Source: Methanosalsum natronophilum (GTDB lineage: Archaea > Halobacteriota > Methanosarcinia > Methanosarcinales > Methanosarcinaceae). Taken from it: a DNA stretch of 34,691 nt. Shown here in pieces: positions 24,716 through 33,267 of the stretch. Where the stretch lies: assembly GCF_024808815.1 (NCBI RefSeq), contig NZ_JANUCS010000019.1, forward strand, positions 1 to 34,691. Reading direction: 5' to 3'. Position 1 is the first letter of the stretch, and every line of letters begins with the position of its first letter. The translations under genes and the position numbers were made by a program. The notes under the pieces were generated by a model. It did no database searches and was not told the DNA's origin. It saw nothing but the letters and a program-made list of their open reading frames with translations.

Positions 24716-25294
24716 ATGGATCAGATACTTTCCCTTGTTCAAATAGCAGTATTAGCAGTATGGTTAATGCTTCCAGCTTATTTTCCAAATCCAATAGCTG
24801 CTGTTTTTGGAGGTGGGAAGCCTATAGATAATGGTAAGCTTTTTTTCGATGGGCGAAGAATTTTAGGAGATGGAAAGAGTTATAGAGGTTTGTTGGCTGG
24901 TATAACAAGTGGTCTTTTAGTTGGCCTTATACAAATATCACTAGCTAGTAGGGAAATAACTATATTAAACATAGATCTGCCTTCATTTGGACCGGATACA
25001 GTTTCAGCTATTTTAGTTATTTTTTGTTTATCTGCTGGATCTTTATTAGGAGATATGGTAATGAGCTTTTTTAAGCGCAGAATGAACCTGAAAAGAGGAG
25101 CTCCCTTACCATTAATTGATCAATTAGATTTTGTCTTTGGTGCATGGATATTAACATATTTAGTATTTCCTCAATGGTTTATTGCAACATTCTCATTTAA
25201 TATCATAATTGCAATTTTAATAATAAGTCCTATTTTACATGTTACAATCAATATAATAGGTTACATAATAGGTGTTAAAAAAGAACCTTGGTGA
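24716..25294 (+). CDS. carS: CDP-archaeol synthase
   Basis: Makes CDP-archaeol (CDP-2,3-bis-O-geranylgeranylglycerol) from CTP and the diether phosphate in archaeal membrane lipid synthesis. The 192 residues have about five membrane segments and the family motifs LPAYFPNPIAAVFGGGKPID near residue 20, GRRILGDGKSYRG near 47-59, GSLLGDMVMSFFKRRMNLKRG near 103-123 and PLIDQLDFVFGA near 126. Start ATG at 24716 comes about 30 bases after an AT-rich TATA-like stretch. pyrE begins 5 bases after its stop, so the two are likely cotranscribed. Confidence 0.93.
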   Translation: MDQILSLVQIAVLAVWLMLPAYFPNPIAAVFGGGKPIDNGKLFFDGRRILGDGKSYRGLLAGITSGLLVGLIQISLASREITILNIDLPSFGPDTVSAILVIFCLSAGSLLGDMVMSFFKRRMNLKRGAPLPLIDQLDFVFGAWILTYLVFPQWFIATFSFNIIIAILIISPILHVTINIIGYIIGVKKEPW

Positions 25295-25298
25295 TATA

Positions 25299-25841
25299 AT
25301 GTTACAAGAAACAGATAAATCGAATCTTATAGAGGCCCTTAAAGATTGTGGGGCTGTTCAGTATGGAGATTTTACATTATCTTCAGGTAAAAAAAGTAGT
25401 TATTACATAAATATTAAAAAAGCTATCACAAAACCGAATATATTAGATTTCATAGCTGAAAAAATGGTCGATTTTATTGAAACAAAAGATGTAACCGCAG
25501 TTGGAGGTGTTGAACTTGGAGGTGTTCCTCTTGCAACTGCAGTTTCATTAAAATCTGGGCTGCCTTTATTGATAGTTCGAAAATCCTCTAAAGAATATGG
25601 TGTCAAAGAGAAATTTATTGGAAATATCAATGATGAACAAAGTATTTTCCTTATCGAAGACGTGACAACAAGTGGTAAATCTGTAATTGATGCAATTACT
25701 TCAATTAAAGAAACAGGTTCACTTGTCAAAGGTGTTATTACTGTGGTGGATAGAAATGAAAGTGCTTTTGAGAACCTAAACAATATTGGTATTAATCTCT
25801 ATAGTTTAATCAACGTTAATGATCTGGTCAATAAACAATAA
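25299..25841 (+). CDS. pyrE: Orotate phosphoribosyltransferase
   Basis: Converts orotate and PRPP to OMP in pyrimidine synthesis. The 180 residues include FTLSSGKKSSYYINIK (25-40), the central region GVELGGVPLATAVS and the PRPP-binding loop LIEDVTTSGKSV near 117-128. The ATG at 25299, with GGTGAT just upstream, is preferred over the in-frame GTG at 25272, which would overlap carS. It ends 163 bases before purD; that gap is AT-rich and presumably carries the purD promoter. Confidence 0.95.
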   Translation: MLQETDKSNLIEALKDCGAVQYGDFTLSSGKKSSYYINIKKAITKPNILDFIAEKMVDFIETKDVTAVGGVELGGVPLATAVSLKSGLPLLIVRKSSKEYGVKEKFIGNINDEQSIFLIEDVTTSGKSVIDAITSIKETGSLVKGVITVVDRNESAFENLNNIGINLYSLINVNDLVNKQ

Positions 25842-26004
25842 ATGTAGTTGAGAAAATTGTATATAGTTGAAATAACGTCAAATTAAATTAAATTTAACCA
25901 CATATCGTTTGTTAATTTCAAGTTATTTTATATTCCATATTTATAGGATTAAATAGATTAGCGTCATGAATATATGTTATTTAATTTTTAAATGAGGTAT
26001 TTAG

Positions 26005-27309
26005 ATGAATGTTTTAATTGTTGGTAGCGGTGGTAGAGAGCATGTTATCGCAGAAACAGTTGCCAAAAGTAAAAAAGAACCAATTATATTTGCGGTAATG
26101 TCTAAGAAAAATCCAGGTATAGCCAAGCTCTGTAAAGATTATCTTCTATCCAATGAAGTTGATACTCAAAAAATTGTCAACTACGCTTTGATAAACAAAA
26201 TAGACATAGCATTTATAGGGCCTGAAGCGCCTTTAGCTGCAGGAATTGTTGATGAACTTGAGGATAAAGGAATTAAGTCAATAGGTCCAAAAAAAGAAGT
26301 TGCACGAATCGAGTTTGACAAAGCATGGACAAGAAAATTCATGCAAAAGTACAACATTGAAGGTTGTCCAAAATTTGGCGTATTCAATAATGAAACAGAA
26401 GCAATTAGTTTCATAGACACTCTTGAAAGTGTTGCTATTAAACCAGCTGGTTTAACTGGCGGAAAGGGAGTTAAGGTTACTGGTGACCAACTACAAACAT
26501 TGGATGATACCAAAGCTTATGTTAGACACGTTTTAGAGAAAGACACTGTGGTGATTGAGGAAAAACTTATAGGTGAAGAATTTACACTTCAAGCATTTTC
26601 GGATGGCCATACACTTGCTTTTGCACCAACTGTCCAGGATCATAAAAGAGCGTTTGAAGGAGATAAGGGTCCAAATACAGGTGGGATGGGATCATACAAT
26701 AGCTCATCCATATTACTTCCATTTTTAACAGATGATGACCTGTATAAAGCAAAAAATATAATGCTGGATACTATCAAATATCTTAAGGAAGAAACATCTG
26801 AATTATATAAAGGCGTTATCTATGGCCAGTTCATCTTAACAAAATATGGACCAAAAGTGATAGAGTTTAATGCACGGTTTGGAGATCCTGAAGCTATGAA
26901 TATTTTACCACTGCTCAAAACAGATTTCCTGGATGTTGCAACTGCCATTCACAATGAGTCATTAAAAGACCTTATTGTTGAATTTGATAAAAAAGCAACA
27001 GTGTGTAAATATGCTGTTCCAGAAGGTTATCCTGATAATCCTGTTAAAGACGCAAAAATCAAAATAGAGGATACAGGTGATGCTTTACTTTTTTATTCCA
27101 GTGTATATGAGCATGAAGGTATAATTTATACAACCGGGTCGAGATCTATTGCAGTTGTAGGAATTTCAGATGAAATTGAAATGGCTGAACAGATAGCTCA
27201 GAATGCTTTAGATAACATCGATGGTCGAGTTTTTTCACGAAGAGATATTGGTACGAGCAAACTAATTGAGCAAAAAATGCATAATATGAAAAAAATAATC
27301 AATGACTAA
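26005..27309 (+). CDS. purD: Phosphoribosylamine-glycine ligase
   Basis: Second step of purine synthesis: phosphoribosylamine, glycine and ATP to GAR. A full-length 434-residue ATP-grasp enzyme: VGSGGREHVIA at the N-terminus, TGGKGVKV near 148-155, HKRAFEGDKGPNTGGMGSY near 213-231, and FNARFGDPEAM near 290-300, which holds the Mg-ATP ligands. GAGGT lies 9 bases before the ATG. argF follows after 39 bases on the same strand. Confidence 0.96.
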   Translation: MNVLIVGSGGREHVIAETVAKSKKEPIIFAVMSKKNPGIAKLCKDYLLSNEVDTQKIVNYALINKIDIAFIGPEAPLAAGIVDELEDKGIKSIGPKKEVARIEFDKAWTRKFMQKYNIEGCPKFGVFNNETEAISFIDTLESVAIKPAGLTGGKGVKVTGDQLQTLDDTKAYVRHVLEKDTVVIEEKLIGEEFTLQAFSDGHTLAFAPTVQDHKRAFEGDKGPNTGGMGSYNSSSILLPFLTDDDLYKAKNIMLDTIKYLKEETSELYKGVIYGQFILTKYGPKVIEFNARFGDPEAMNILPLLKTDFLDVATAIHNESLKDLIVEFDKKATVCKYAVPEGYPDNPVKDAKIKIEDTGDALLFYSSVYEHEGIIYTTGSRSIAVVGISDEIEMAEQIAQNALDNIDGRVFSRRDIGTSKLIEQKMHNMKKIIND

Positions 27310-27348
27310 TTTCTTTAAAGACATATTTTATTCCGTTGAGATGATAGC

Positions 27349-28254
27349 ATGAAACATTTAATATCCATGGCAGATTTATCGCCTGAAAATTTAATTGATA
27401 TCTTAGATATTGCAGAAACTCAAAAGCAAATGAGATTGAGAGGGAAAAATAATGATAGCCTCAAAAACAAGAGTTTAGCAATGATTTTTGAGAAATCTTC
27501 TACGAGAACCCGTGTGTCTTTTGAAGTTGCAATGAGTGATTTGGGTGGACATTCACTTTATCTAAACTATAATGATATACAAATAGGTCGTGGAGAAACT
27601 ATTGAAGATACATCAAAAGTTCTTTCTAGATATGTACATGGAATATGTGCAAGAGTAAATAATCACAATACGGTTTTAGAACTAGCCAGAAATTCTAACA
27701 TACCAGTAATAAATGCATTATCAGATATAGAGCATCCATGTCAAACTCTAGCTGACATGCTAACAATTAAGGAGTATAAGAAAAAATTCTGTGGTCTGAA
27801 GTTAGCATGGATTGGAGATGGTAACAATGTTTGTAATTCTACGATTATTGGATGTGCATTATTAGGAATAGATATACATGTAGCTTGTCCAAAGGGATAT
27901 GAGCCCCGTAAACAAATTGTTGATAAAGCACGTTCTATTGGGGGAGTTGTTGAGATAACTAATGATGCTTATGAAGCTGCTTTAAATGCAGATATTCTAT
28001 ATACTGATGTGTGGGTATCAATGGGAGAAGAGGAAGAAAAACTTAATCGATTGAATGCTTTCTCTAGCTATCAAATCAATTCTGACATCGTTAATAAAGC
28101 AAATAATGATGTTATAGTTATGCATTGTTTACCGGCGCATAGAGGTGAAGAGATTACTGCAGAAGTAATTGATGGTCCTCATTCTGTAGTATTTGATCAG
28201 GCAGAGAATAGATTACATGCCCAAAAAGCACTTCTGATTAAACTAATGTGTTGA
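27349..28254 (+). CDS. argF: Ornithine carbamoyltransferase
   Basis: Makes citrulline from ornithine and carbamoyl phosphate in arginine synthesis. The 301 residues carry the carbamoyl-phosphate motif SSTRTR near 50-55, HPCQTLADM at 129-137 and the catalytic [11 protein letters not shown] at 258-268, which distinguishes ornithine from aspartate carbamoyltransferase. Probably cotranscribed with purD. Confidence 0.96.
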   Translation: MKHLISMADLSPENLIDILDIAETQKQMRLRGKNNDSLKNKSLAMIFEKSSTRTRVSFEVAMSDLGGHSLYLNYNDIQIGRGETIEDTSKVLSRYVHGICARVNNHNTVLELARNSNIPVINALSDIEHPCQTLADMLTIKEYKKKFCGLKLAWIGDGNNVCNSTIIGCALLGIDIHVACPKGYEPRKQIVDKARSIGGVVEITNDAYEAALNADILYTDVWVSMGEEEEKLNRLNAFSSYQINSDIVNKANNDVIVMHCLPAHRGEEITAEVIDGPHSVVFDQAENRLHAQKALLIKLMC

Positions 28255-28275
28255 AATTATTATTCTGAGATATTA

Positions 28276-28321
28276 GCTTGATTCTCTTTAAATCAAATTC
28301 AAATTACAAGGAAAATCAAGC
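28276..28321. terminator. Inverted repeat after argF
   Basis: GCTTGATT (28276-28283) and AATCAAGC (28314-28321) are perfect 8-bp arms separated by 30 bases, between the convergent argF and membrane protein genes. The long loop makes it a weak terminator candidate. Confidence 0.3.
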
Positions 28322-28330
28322 CTGTTCTCA

Positions 28331-28358
28331 TTTATTTATTTATTTATTTATTTATTTA
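28331..28358. repeat. Tetranucleotide repeat, seven copies of TTTA
   Basis: Seven perfect tandem copies of TTTA, running over the stop codon of the membrane protein gene on the - strand. Change in copy number would alter only the 3' end of that gene. Confidence 0.9.
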
Positions 28359-29659
28359 TCTAGTTTCCGTTGTTGAAGAGCCTCTACTATTTTAAAAGAA
28401 ATTTTATTTAAATACAATGTGCCCCATGTAGCAACTACGAATGCTCCAACTAAATTGAAAAACATGTCTCCCATTGTATCATGTATCCCATACTGAACCA
28501 AAAATACATCTATTCCTACCCAAATAGCAAACACATCTGTCACGTATTCTAATATTTCCCAAATAACACCAACAGCTAAAATAAATAGGAAAATAAATAT
28601 GAACATCAGTCTTGGTGGTAGATGGACTTCATTATCATAAATATCAATCACTCTTACAATAACATATCCTGCTGCAGCCACAACACTTCCAGATACTGCA
28701 TGAGTTAAGTTGTCCCACCTGTCAATTGTTTCATAGAATCCAAATGTAGTCCCAATTGCATCAAGGAATACTGCAAGGGTTATCCAAAGTACTAAAGATG
28801 GCATCAGATTTAGATCAAATCTTTTTTTCATGAGTGCTGGGATGAAAGTTATAAATAAAGCAAGAATTGCGTTTAAAATCACATGTAAATCGCGAGAAAA
28901 AACTCCAATGATCAATAAGCCAACTAAACATATTTGCATAAAATGTGTTAGAGCTGCTTGTTTAGATGGAGAAACTCCAAATAGTTTTAACATGAAATTA
29001 GGTGGCTTGGAAAATGACTTTTCTGAATAAGTGGTTGGTATTTTTTCTGGGAAAATGATATTGTTTGTTTTTTCCAGTCTTTCTTTTTTAAAGTACCAGG
29101 CAAAGATGAGTCCTGAAATTAAGCCAGCAATAGTCGAATAAATAAATTCATGCATTACTTCTGCATTAAGTATATCTTCGCCCCGTCCATCCAAAATAAA
29201 AGATGTACCCAGAGATATGTCAAGCAACCATCTCATTAAATGCCAAAGGCCAGTTACAGCTAAAGTTGTAATTAAAACAAGTAGAATAGCAAACTTTGGA
29301 TTCATCTTTACAGATGTAAACCAATTGATTTCTGCAACCAATAAGAGTGAAATTGTTGCTATTGATATATAAACAGGTATACGTACCAAAAAAAGGTAAC
29401 TTGCTGTAGTACTAGCAATAAGTGGAAGTATTACTAAAAATAGAAGATACCATGTAGGCATGACTTTTGGGTTTCTAAAATGTAGAGCTGGTAATATTAT
29501 TACAATAATTGTAAAGATAGTTAAAACTGTCCACGTATACCTTCCTTCAGAAAAATTTATTATAGCTACAATTATCAAAACTATAACAATAGCCCAAGAA
29601 AGAAAGCTGTTTATTTTATTATCTTGGAGTAAATGAGTGAAATGCTGCGTTTTATCCAT
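28352..29659 (-). CDS. Polytopic membrane protein, C-terminal part YjdF/DUF2238-like
   Basis: About 435 residues with roughly ten to twelve membrane segments. No named family is certain. The C-terminal 150 residues (FYETIDRWDNLTHAVSGSVV, later WEILEYVTD and HDTMGDMFFNLVGA) follow the pattern of YjdF/DUF2238 proteins, which have conserved Asp, His and Glu in the membrane; the N-terminal half is not recognised. The ATG at 29659 is preferred to the TTG at 29671 as a start. A 12-bp palindrome (CTTTCATGAAAG) lies 31 bases upstream. Function unknown. Confidence 0.7.
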   Translation of the reverse strand: MDKTQHFTHLLQDNKINSFLSWAIVIVLIIVAIINFSEGRYTWTVLTIFTIIVIILPALHFRNPKVMPTWYLLFLVILPLIASTTASYLFLVRIPVYISIATISLLLVAEINWFTSVKMNPKFAILLVLITTLAVTGLWHLMRWLLDISLGTSFILDGRGEDILNAEVMHEFIYSTIAGLISGLIFAWYFKKERLEKTNNIIFPEKIPTTYSEKSFSKPPNFMLKLFGVSPSKQAALTHFMQICLVGLLIIGVFSRDLHVILNAILALFITFIPALMKKRFDLNLMPSLVLWITLAVFLDAIGTTFGFYETIDRWDNLTHAVSGSVVAAAGYVIVRVIDIYDNEVHLPPRLMFIFIFLFILAVGVIWEILEYVTDVFAIWVGIDVFLVQYGIHDTMGDMFFNLVGAFVVATWGTLYLNKISFKIVEALQQRKLDK

Positions 29660-29671
29660 AATAAATACCAA

Positions 29672-30185
29672 GTCAACATTTTTTTACAACTTTCATGAAA
29701 GATATGAAACTTTGAGCTATTCAACAGTCCAATAGTGTTAGAATACTTAAAATAGCAAACTAATGGCCTTTTTATGTATTTAATTACTTGGTAAAACTTG
29801 CTATAAATATATAAATTTGTTGTTAATTGTTTTTTAGTTATAGCTATAAGGTATCCATTATCGAAATTGTGAATTCAAGAATGTTAGATATCAAACTATT
29901 TAAGGAAACTATACCAACAAAATAATCTAATTATCATAAAATTTAGAATTAGCTTAGATTGTATTGACATGCTAAATAAATAAAAAATAATAGAACATAC
30001 TACTTACTTATATAACATATCATTCTGATAGAACCATTTTTCAGAAATTAAAAAAGCAGATTTATATGGTTATTTATTGAAAAGAATTACACTATTTGAG
30101 ATGTAAAAGCACTATCTAATTTGCACTAGATAGATACAATTTCTATTTATTCGAAAATGATTGCTTTATCTTAAATATATATGCT
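29672..30185. other. Long AT-rich region without genes
   Basis: Together with the terminator next to mtbB this makes 579 bases without a believable gene. It must hold the promoter of the membrane protein at its left. Visible structure: a 12-bp palindrome at 29690-29701 and a hairpin CTATCTA / TAGATAG at 30112-30118 and 30127-30133 with an 8-base loop. No tRNA-like or other structured RNA gene was recognised. Confidence 0.6.
29690..29701. promoter_or_regulatory. Palindrome upstream of the membrane protein gene
   Basis: CTTTCATGAAAG is a perfect 12-bp palindrome 31 bases before the ATG at 29659. A possible operator. Confidence 0.3.
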
Positions 30186-30229
30186 AAAAAAAAAGGTAAA
30201 ATAGTTAATATTAGCTTCATATTAACTAT
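30186..30229 (-). terminator. Terminator of the mtbCB operon
   Basis: ATAGTTAATAT (30201-30211) and ATATTAACTAT (30219-30229) form a perfect 11-bp stem with a 7-base loop, 22 bases after the mtbB stop codon. On the - strand a run of nine T (30186-30194) follows. A strong intrinsic-type terminator. Confidence 0.75.
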
Positions 30230-30250
30230 ATCGACCTTTATTCATTCGAT

Positions 30251-31651
30251 TTAGATTTGGTTTCTAAACCTTTCACATGAATTGATTTCAATATCAAGAA
30301 GTTTCTCAATATTCATTTTAGCTGCAATTCCTTTTGGTGCTTCTGCAACAGATGTAATTACACCTATTCCTAGATCTTCTCGAATTTCCCTCATAGCAAA
30401 TTCATCGCTTAGATCTATTGGAGCAACATTTAGTTTATCTGCAACAAACTTCTTAGCTTCATCAATTCGCATATTTTTAGCGAACTGCATCCTGGCAACT
30501 AAGTCCCCTGCAGCTCTAATTCCACTCATACCGGAGGTCATTATATGTGATATCGGCATACCCATCGGGTCGCCGACCCCTATCTATATACCGTCAACGC
30601 CAGCAACTTCAACCATAGCTTTACTAGCGCGGGAAACAGCGTCTATTGGAGGGGTTTCAAACATAGGAATTCCACCTACACCCATTCCCATATCTACATG
30701 ACATGGTATATCAGAGGCTTCTACTGCAGCTTTAATGAACGTTACTGCACGGCCAAGGTTCCATGAAAAGCTTTTACTTGTATTTGTGTTTACAACTGGT
30801 CCAAATAGATTTGCGCCTGCTTTTGAGACTAATGGCGCTTGCTGGTGTGGCCAAAGGCCTGCAAGTGTGGTTCCATCATACTCAAGTCCGCCATGCATGC
30901 CTAATACACATTCACCTGCCATACCTACTTCAATATACATGTTCGGAAACTCTTTTCTTAGAGCTTCAACTGCATGTAGTGTTGAATACATGTCACCATC
31001 TCCAGCTGCACCTGTAGTGTCAAAGTTTACACCGTCTGATGCGGAGCGCATAAGGTGTTGCATGATCCATATCATGTCACGTGTTAAATGGTCTGCAGAT
31101 TTCTCAATTGATTCCTGTGCTTCAGCAATCTTAAATGCCTTCATGAGATCCCCAGGGTTCTCAAATGGACCATCTGGCGTATAATATAGACCCATGTTTG
31201 GCATTGCACCATACAACAAAGGAATAATCATATTTTGTTGGCAAACTTCCATTGCTTGACACTCTTGTGCAATTACAGGTTTTACGGGCTTGTAACTGTA
31301 ATCGATATGGCCAAGTTCCATAGTGTCTGCACCAAATGCACGCTCGTGCATCATACATCCAATCATGCGGCTTGAAGGGATACCTACTCCACTATTTCCT
31401 TGATCACCATCTATACGAAGTGTACTGATATCATGTGTTACAGGGACTTCCTTACCTTCTTCAACACCTACCATTCGTCCCTCTAGCATAATGATTTCTG
31501 CAATTCTTTCTGTCTCATCGCTGCTAAGACCTGATATTTCACCAAGGTCTGCAGCATCAGCAATACCTGCTTCTAAATCATCCATAATTTGTTTTTTGTC
31601 ATGATAAACGCGTTTACCATCACCCATTCTTATTGAATATTCTGTTGCCAT
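30251..31651 (-). CDS. mtbB: Dimethylamine:corrinoid methyltransferase, with in-frame amber pyrrolysine codon
   Basis: Transfers a methyl group from dimethylamine to MtbC, leaving monomethylamine, which MtmB can use. The frame is split by TAG at 30584-30586. Starting at ATG 31651 ([16 protein letters not shown], the known MtbB N-terminus), the amber codon is residue 356, matching MtbB of Methanosarcina, in VDGI[17 protein letters not shown]. The whole protein is 466 residues, close to the usual 468. Other conserved stretches are [16 protein letters not shown]-like [29 protein letters not shown] and [15 protein letters not shown] precedes the ATG; mtbC ends 14 bases upstream. Not a pseudogene. 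Confidence 0.97.
30584..30586 (-). other. Pyrrolysine (UAG) codon 356 of mtbB
   Basis: In-frame TAG in the context GGT ATA TAG ATA GGG on the - strand, at the known MtbB pyrrolysine position, with family sequence on both sides in one frame. Confidence 0.96.
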
Positions 31652-31665
31652 AGTATACACCCACT

Positions 31666-32313
31666 TTATACATTAAGTATTTCTTTTACACCGCGTACAG
31701 CTTCGGTTGCATTTTCAGCATATAAGTCTGCTCCGATTTTGTCTGCCCACGCTTGTGTAACTGGAGCTCCGCCTAGCATTACTTTAATTTCATCCCTGAG
31801 TCCTTCTTCCTTGAGGGCTTCAATTACTTCCTTTTGTCCTTGCATAGTGGTTGTCATTAGTGCGGAAAGTCCTACAACGTTTGCATTGACCTCTTTGATT
31901 TTATCAATAAATGCTTTTGTTGGCATGTCACGACCAATATCATGTACTTCAAATCCAGCTGATTGGAGCATTGTTGATACAATAGATTTTCCTATGTCGT
32001 GTACATCTCCTTCAACGGTTCCATTAACTATGACTGCAGGCTTCTTTGCTGATTCTCCTGGTTCCATATCTTTTTCAAGTAAGGCTACTCCTTGTGTCAT
32101 GGCATCTGCTGCCATCATTACATGTGGAAGGAATAGTTTTCCTCTTTCGAACAGAACGCCAACCTCATTCATTCCAGCTGCCAACCCTTTCTCAATAATT
32201 TCAGTTGGTTCCATTCCTGCATCTCTTGCTTTCTCCACTGCTGCGATAACATTATCTTTCTTACATGAGATAATGGCATCTGAAAGTTCTTTAGCTAATT
32301 CTTCCTTGCTCAT
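31666..32313 (-). CDS. mtbC: Dimethylamine corrinoid protein
   Basis: B12-carrying partner of MtbB. From the ATG at 32313 ([14 protein letters not shown]) it has 215 residues: a helical cap, then the B12 domain with cobalt-ligating His105 in [20 protein letters not shown] near 150 and [16 protein letters not shown] near 185. The longer reading from 32358 adds 15 residues not seen in the family, and AGGTAGGA sits just before the chosen ATG. TATA box ATTTATATAT lies 89 bases upstream. Assigned to MtbC rather than MttC because mtbB follows directly. Confidence 0.93.
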   Translation of the reverse strand: MSKEELAKELSDAIISCKKDNVIAAVEKARDAGMEPTEIIEKGLAAGMNEVGVLFERGKLFLPHVMMAADAMTQGVALLEKDMEPGESAKKPAVIVNGTVEGDVHDIGKSIVSTMLQSAGFEVHDIGRDMPTKAFIDKIKEVNANVVGLSALMTTTMQGQKEVIEALKEEGLRDEIKVMLGGAPVTQAWADKIGADLYAENATEAVRGVKEILNV

Positions 32314-32348
32314 TTTCCTACCTACTATGTTTTTGTTAGTAATAGCTA

Positions 32349-32375
32349 AAAGTATCATTTAGATAGTGATACTTT
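32349..32375 (-). promoter_or_regulatory. Hairpin in the mtbC leader
   Basis: AAAGTATCA (32349-32357) and TGATACTTT (32367-32375) form a perfect 9-bp stem with a 9-base loop, inside the predicted 5' UTR and 35 bases before the ATG. It could act on mRNA stability or translation. Confidence 0.5.
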
Positions 32376-32401
32376 CATTAGTTCAAATGCAATTCAAAGC
32401 T

Positions 32402-32411
32402 ATATATAAAT
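32402..32411 (-). promoter_or_regulatory. TATA box of mtbCB
   Basis: ATTTATATAT on the - strand, ending 89 bases before the mtbC ATG, same sequence and distance as for mtmC. CATA lies just upstream in both. Confidence 0.65.
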
Positions 32412-32652
32412 TATGGTTTTGGTTCATAAAACAAAAAGGTAGTGTCGGGTTTTCATTTAAAAATATGTTCAATTGGATATTAACATTAAGTTATTGTTAA
32501 TACATTGACTAAAATAAATCATTATCTAGACACTATATTTCCAATTTAAATTAAATCTAGATAAGAATTCAAAACAAGTTATTTAATAAATATAGGCCCT
32601 TATTTATATAAATTTTCGAATAATTTAGGCTAAAGTATATATATGTCTTAAA

Positions 32653-33267
32653 TTAAAAAGTTCGTTCAAGGTACTTATAGATTAGCTCAAACGACTCCTT
32701 TTCTCTTGTACCACCACATTTGTTCACAATATTCTCATGTTTCTTTATTAGTGCCAAAAATTTATCAGAACCCGTTAGTTGGTATCTTGTGCCATGTATG
32801 CAAGATTCAATTACTGAAAAAAAACCTCTATTAGGTGCCTTAATCATATTACTGTTAATTTCATAGTGTAAAGGAATTAAATCTGCTGTCAACAAACTGA
32901 TTTTTTCTTGTATGTTGCGACATTCAAAAAGTACGAAACTTACAGAAGATACAAGAGGATAATATGCAATATTATTATAATCTTTTTTTCTAAACTCAGA
33001 TGGATTCAAGTTCGAAAATGTGGAAACTACATATAAAAGGGGATCATAAATTATATTTGCAGTTAAAAAAGGATTTACTAAAATATTGTTATATGTATCA
33101 GAACCTTTAAAAATACGAATTTTTATGTTTTTATCTGCCCTTATTATTCCCATTGGAGCAGCATTAGCTATATTAGATGAAAAAGTTGTTACAATAGTCT
33201 CAGAAATGCCATCTCTTATTCCTACTTTATCAATCTCCTTGAGGATCATATCTTTAATTTGTGTCAA
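32653..33267 (-). CDS. DUF447 family protein (flavin reductase-like fold)
   Basis: A 204-residue protein of the DUF447 type, found in methanogens and methylotrophs that use tetrahydromethanopterin. Seen: ISETIVTTFSSNIANAAPMG at about 21-40, RIFKGSDTYNNILVNP near 51-66, and RGFFSVIESCIHGTRY near 148, all typical. The start is a TTG at 33267 with GGAGG 10 bases upstream; it overlaps the stop codon of the CitG-like gene (TTGA), so the two are coupled. The next in-frame ATG (33249) has no ribosome site. A link to methanopterin synthesis or repair is inferred from family distribution only. Confidence 0.82.
   Translation of the reverse strand: MTQIKDMILKEIDKVGIRDGISETIVTTFSSNIANAAPMGIIRADKNIKIRIFKGSDTYNNILVNPFLTANIIYDPLLYVVSTFSNLNPSEFRKKDYNNIAYYPLVSSVSFVLFECRNIQEKISLLTADLIPLHYEINSNMIKAPNRGFFSVIESCIHGTRYQLTGSDKFLALIKKHENIVNKCGGTREKESFELIYKYLERTF

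Larger units (their letters stand above)
32314..32652 (-). promoter_or_regulatory. mtbCB control region
   Basis: 339 bases without a gene. It holds the mtbC leader with a hairpin, the TATA box at 32402-32411, and upstream of it dyads at 32478-32502 (TATTAACA / TGTTAATA, 9-base spacer) and 32522-32564 (TTATCTAGA / TCTAGATAA, 25-base spacer). These are candidate regulator sites for methylamine-dependent control. The far end adjoins the stop codon of the DUF447 gene, whose terminator should also be here. Confidence 0.5.

Noticed and set aside
30735-31184. Open frame antisense to mtbB
   Set aside because: Lies entirely within a certain gene and shows no domain.
30251-31660. mtbB as two genes or a pseudogene, or start at 31660
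   Set aside because: The TAG is the known pyrrolysine site; the family N-terminus begins at 31651, three codons after the longer start.
31739-32362. 207-codon open frame antisense to mtbC
   Set aside because: Mirror of mtbC codon structure; Ser/Ile/Thr-rich and without family features.
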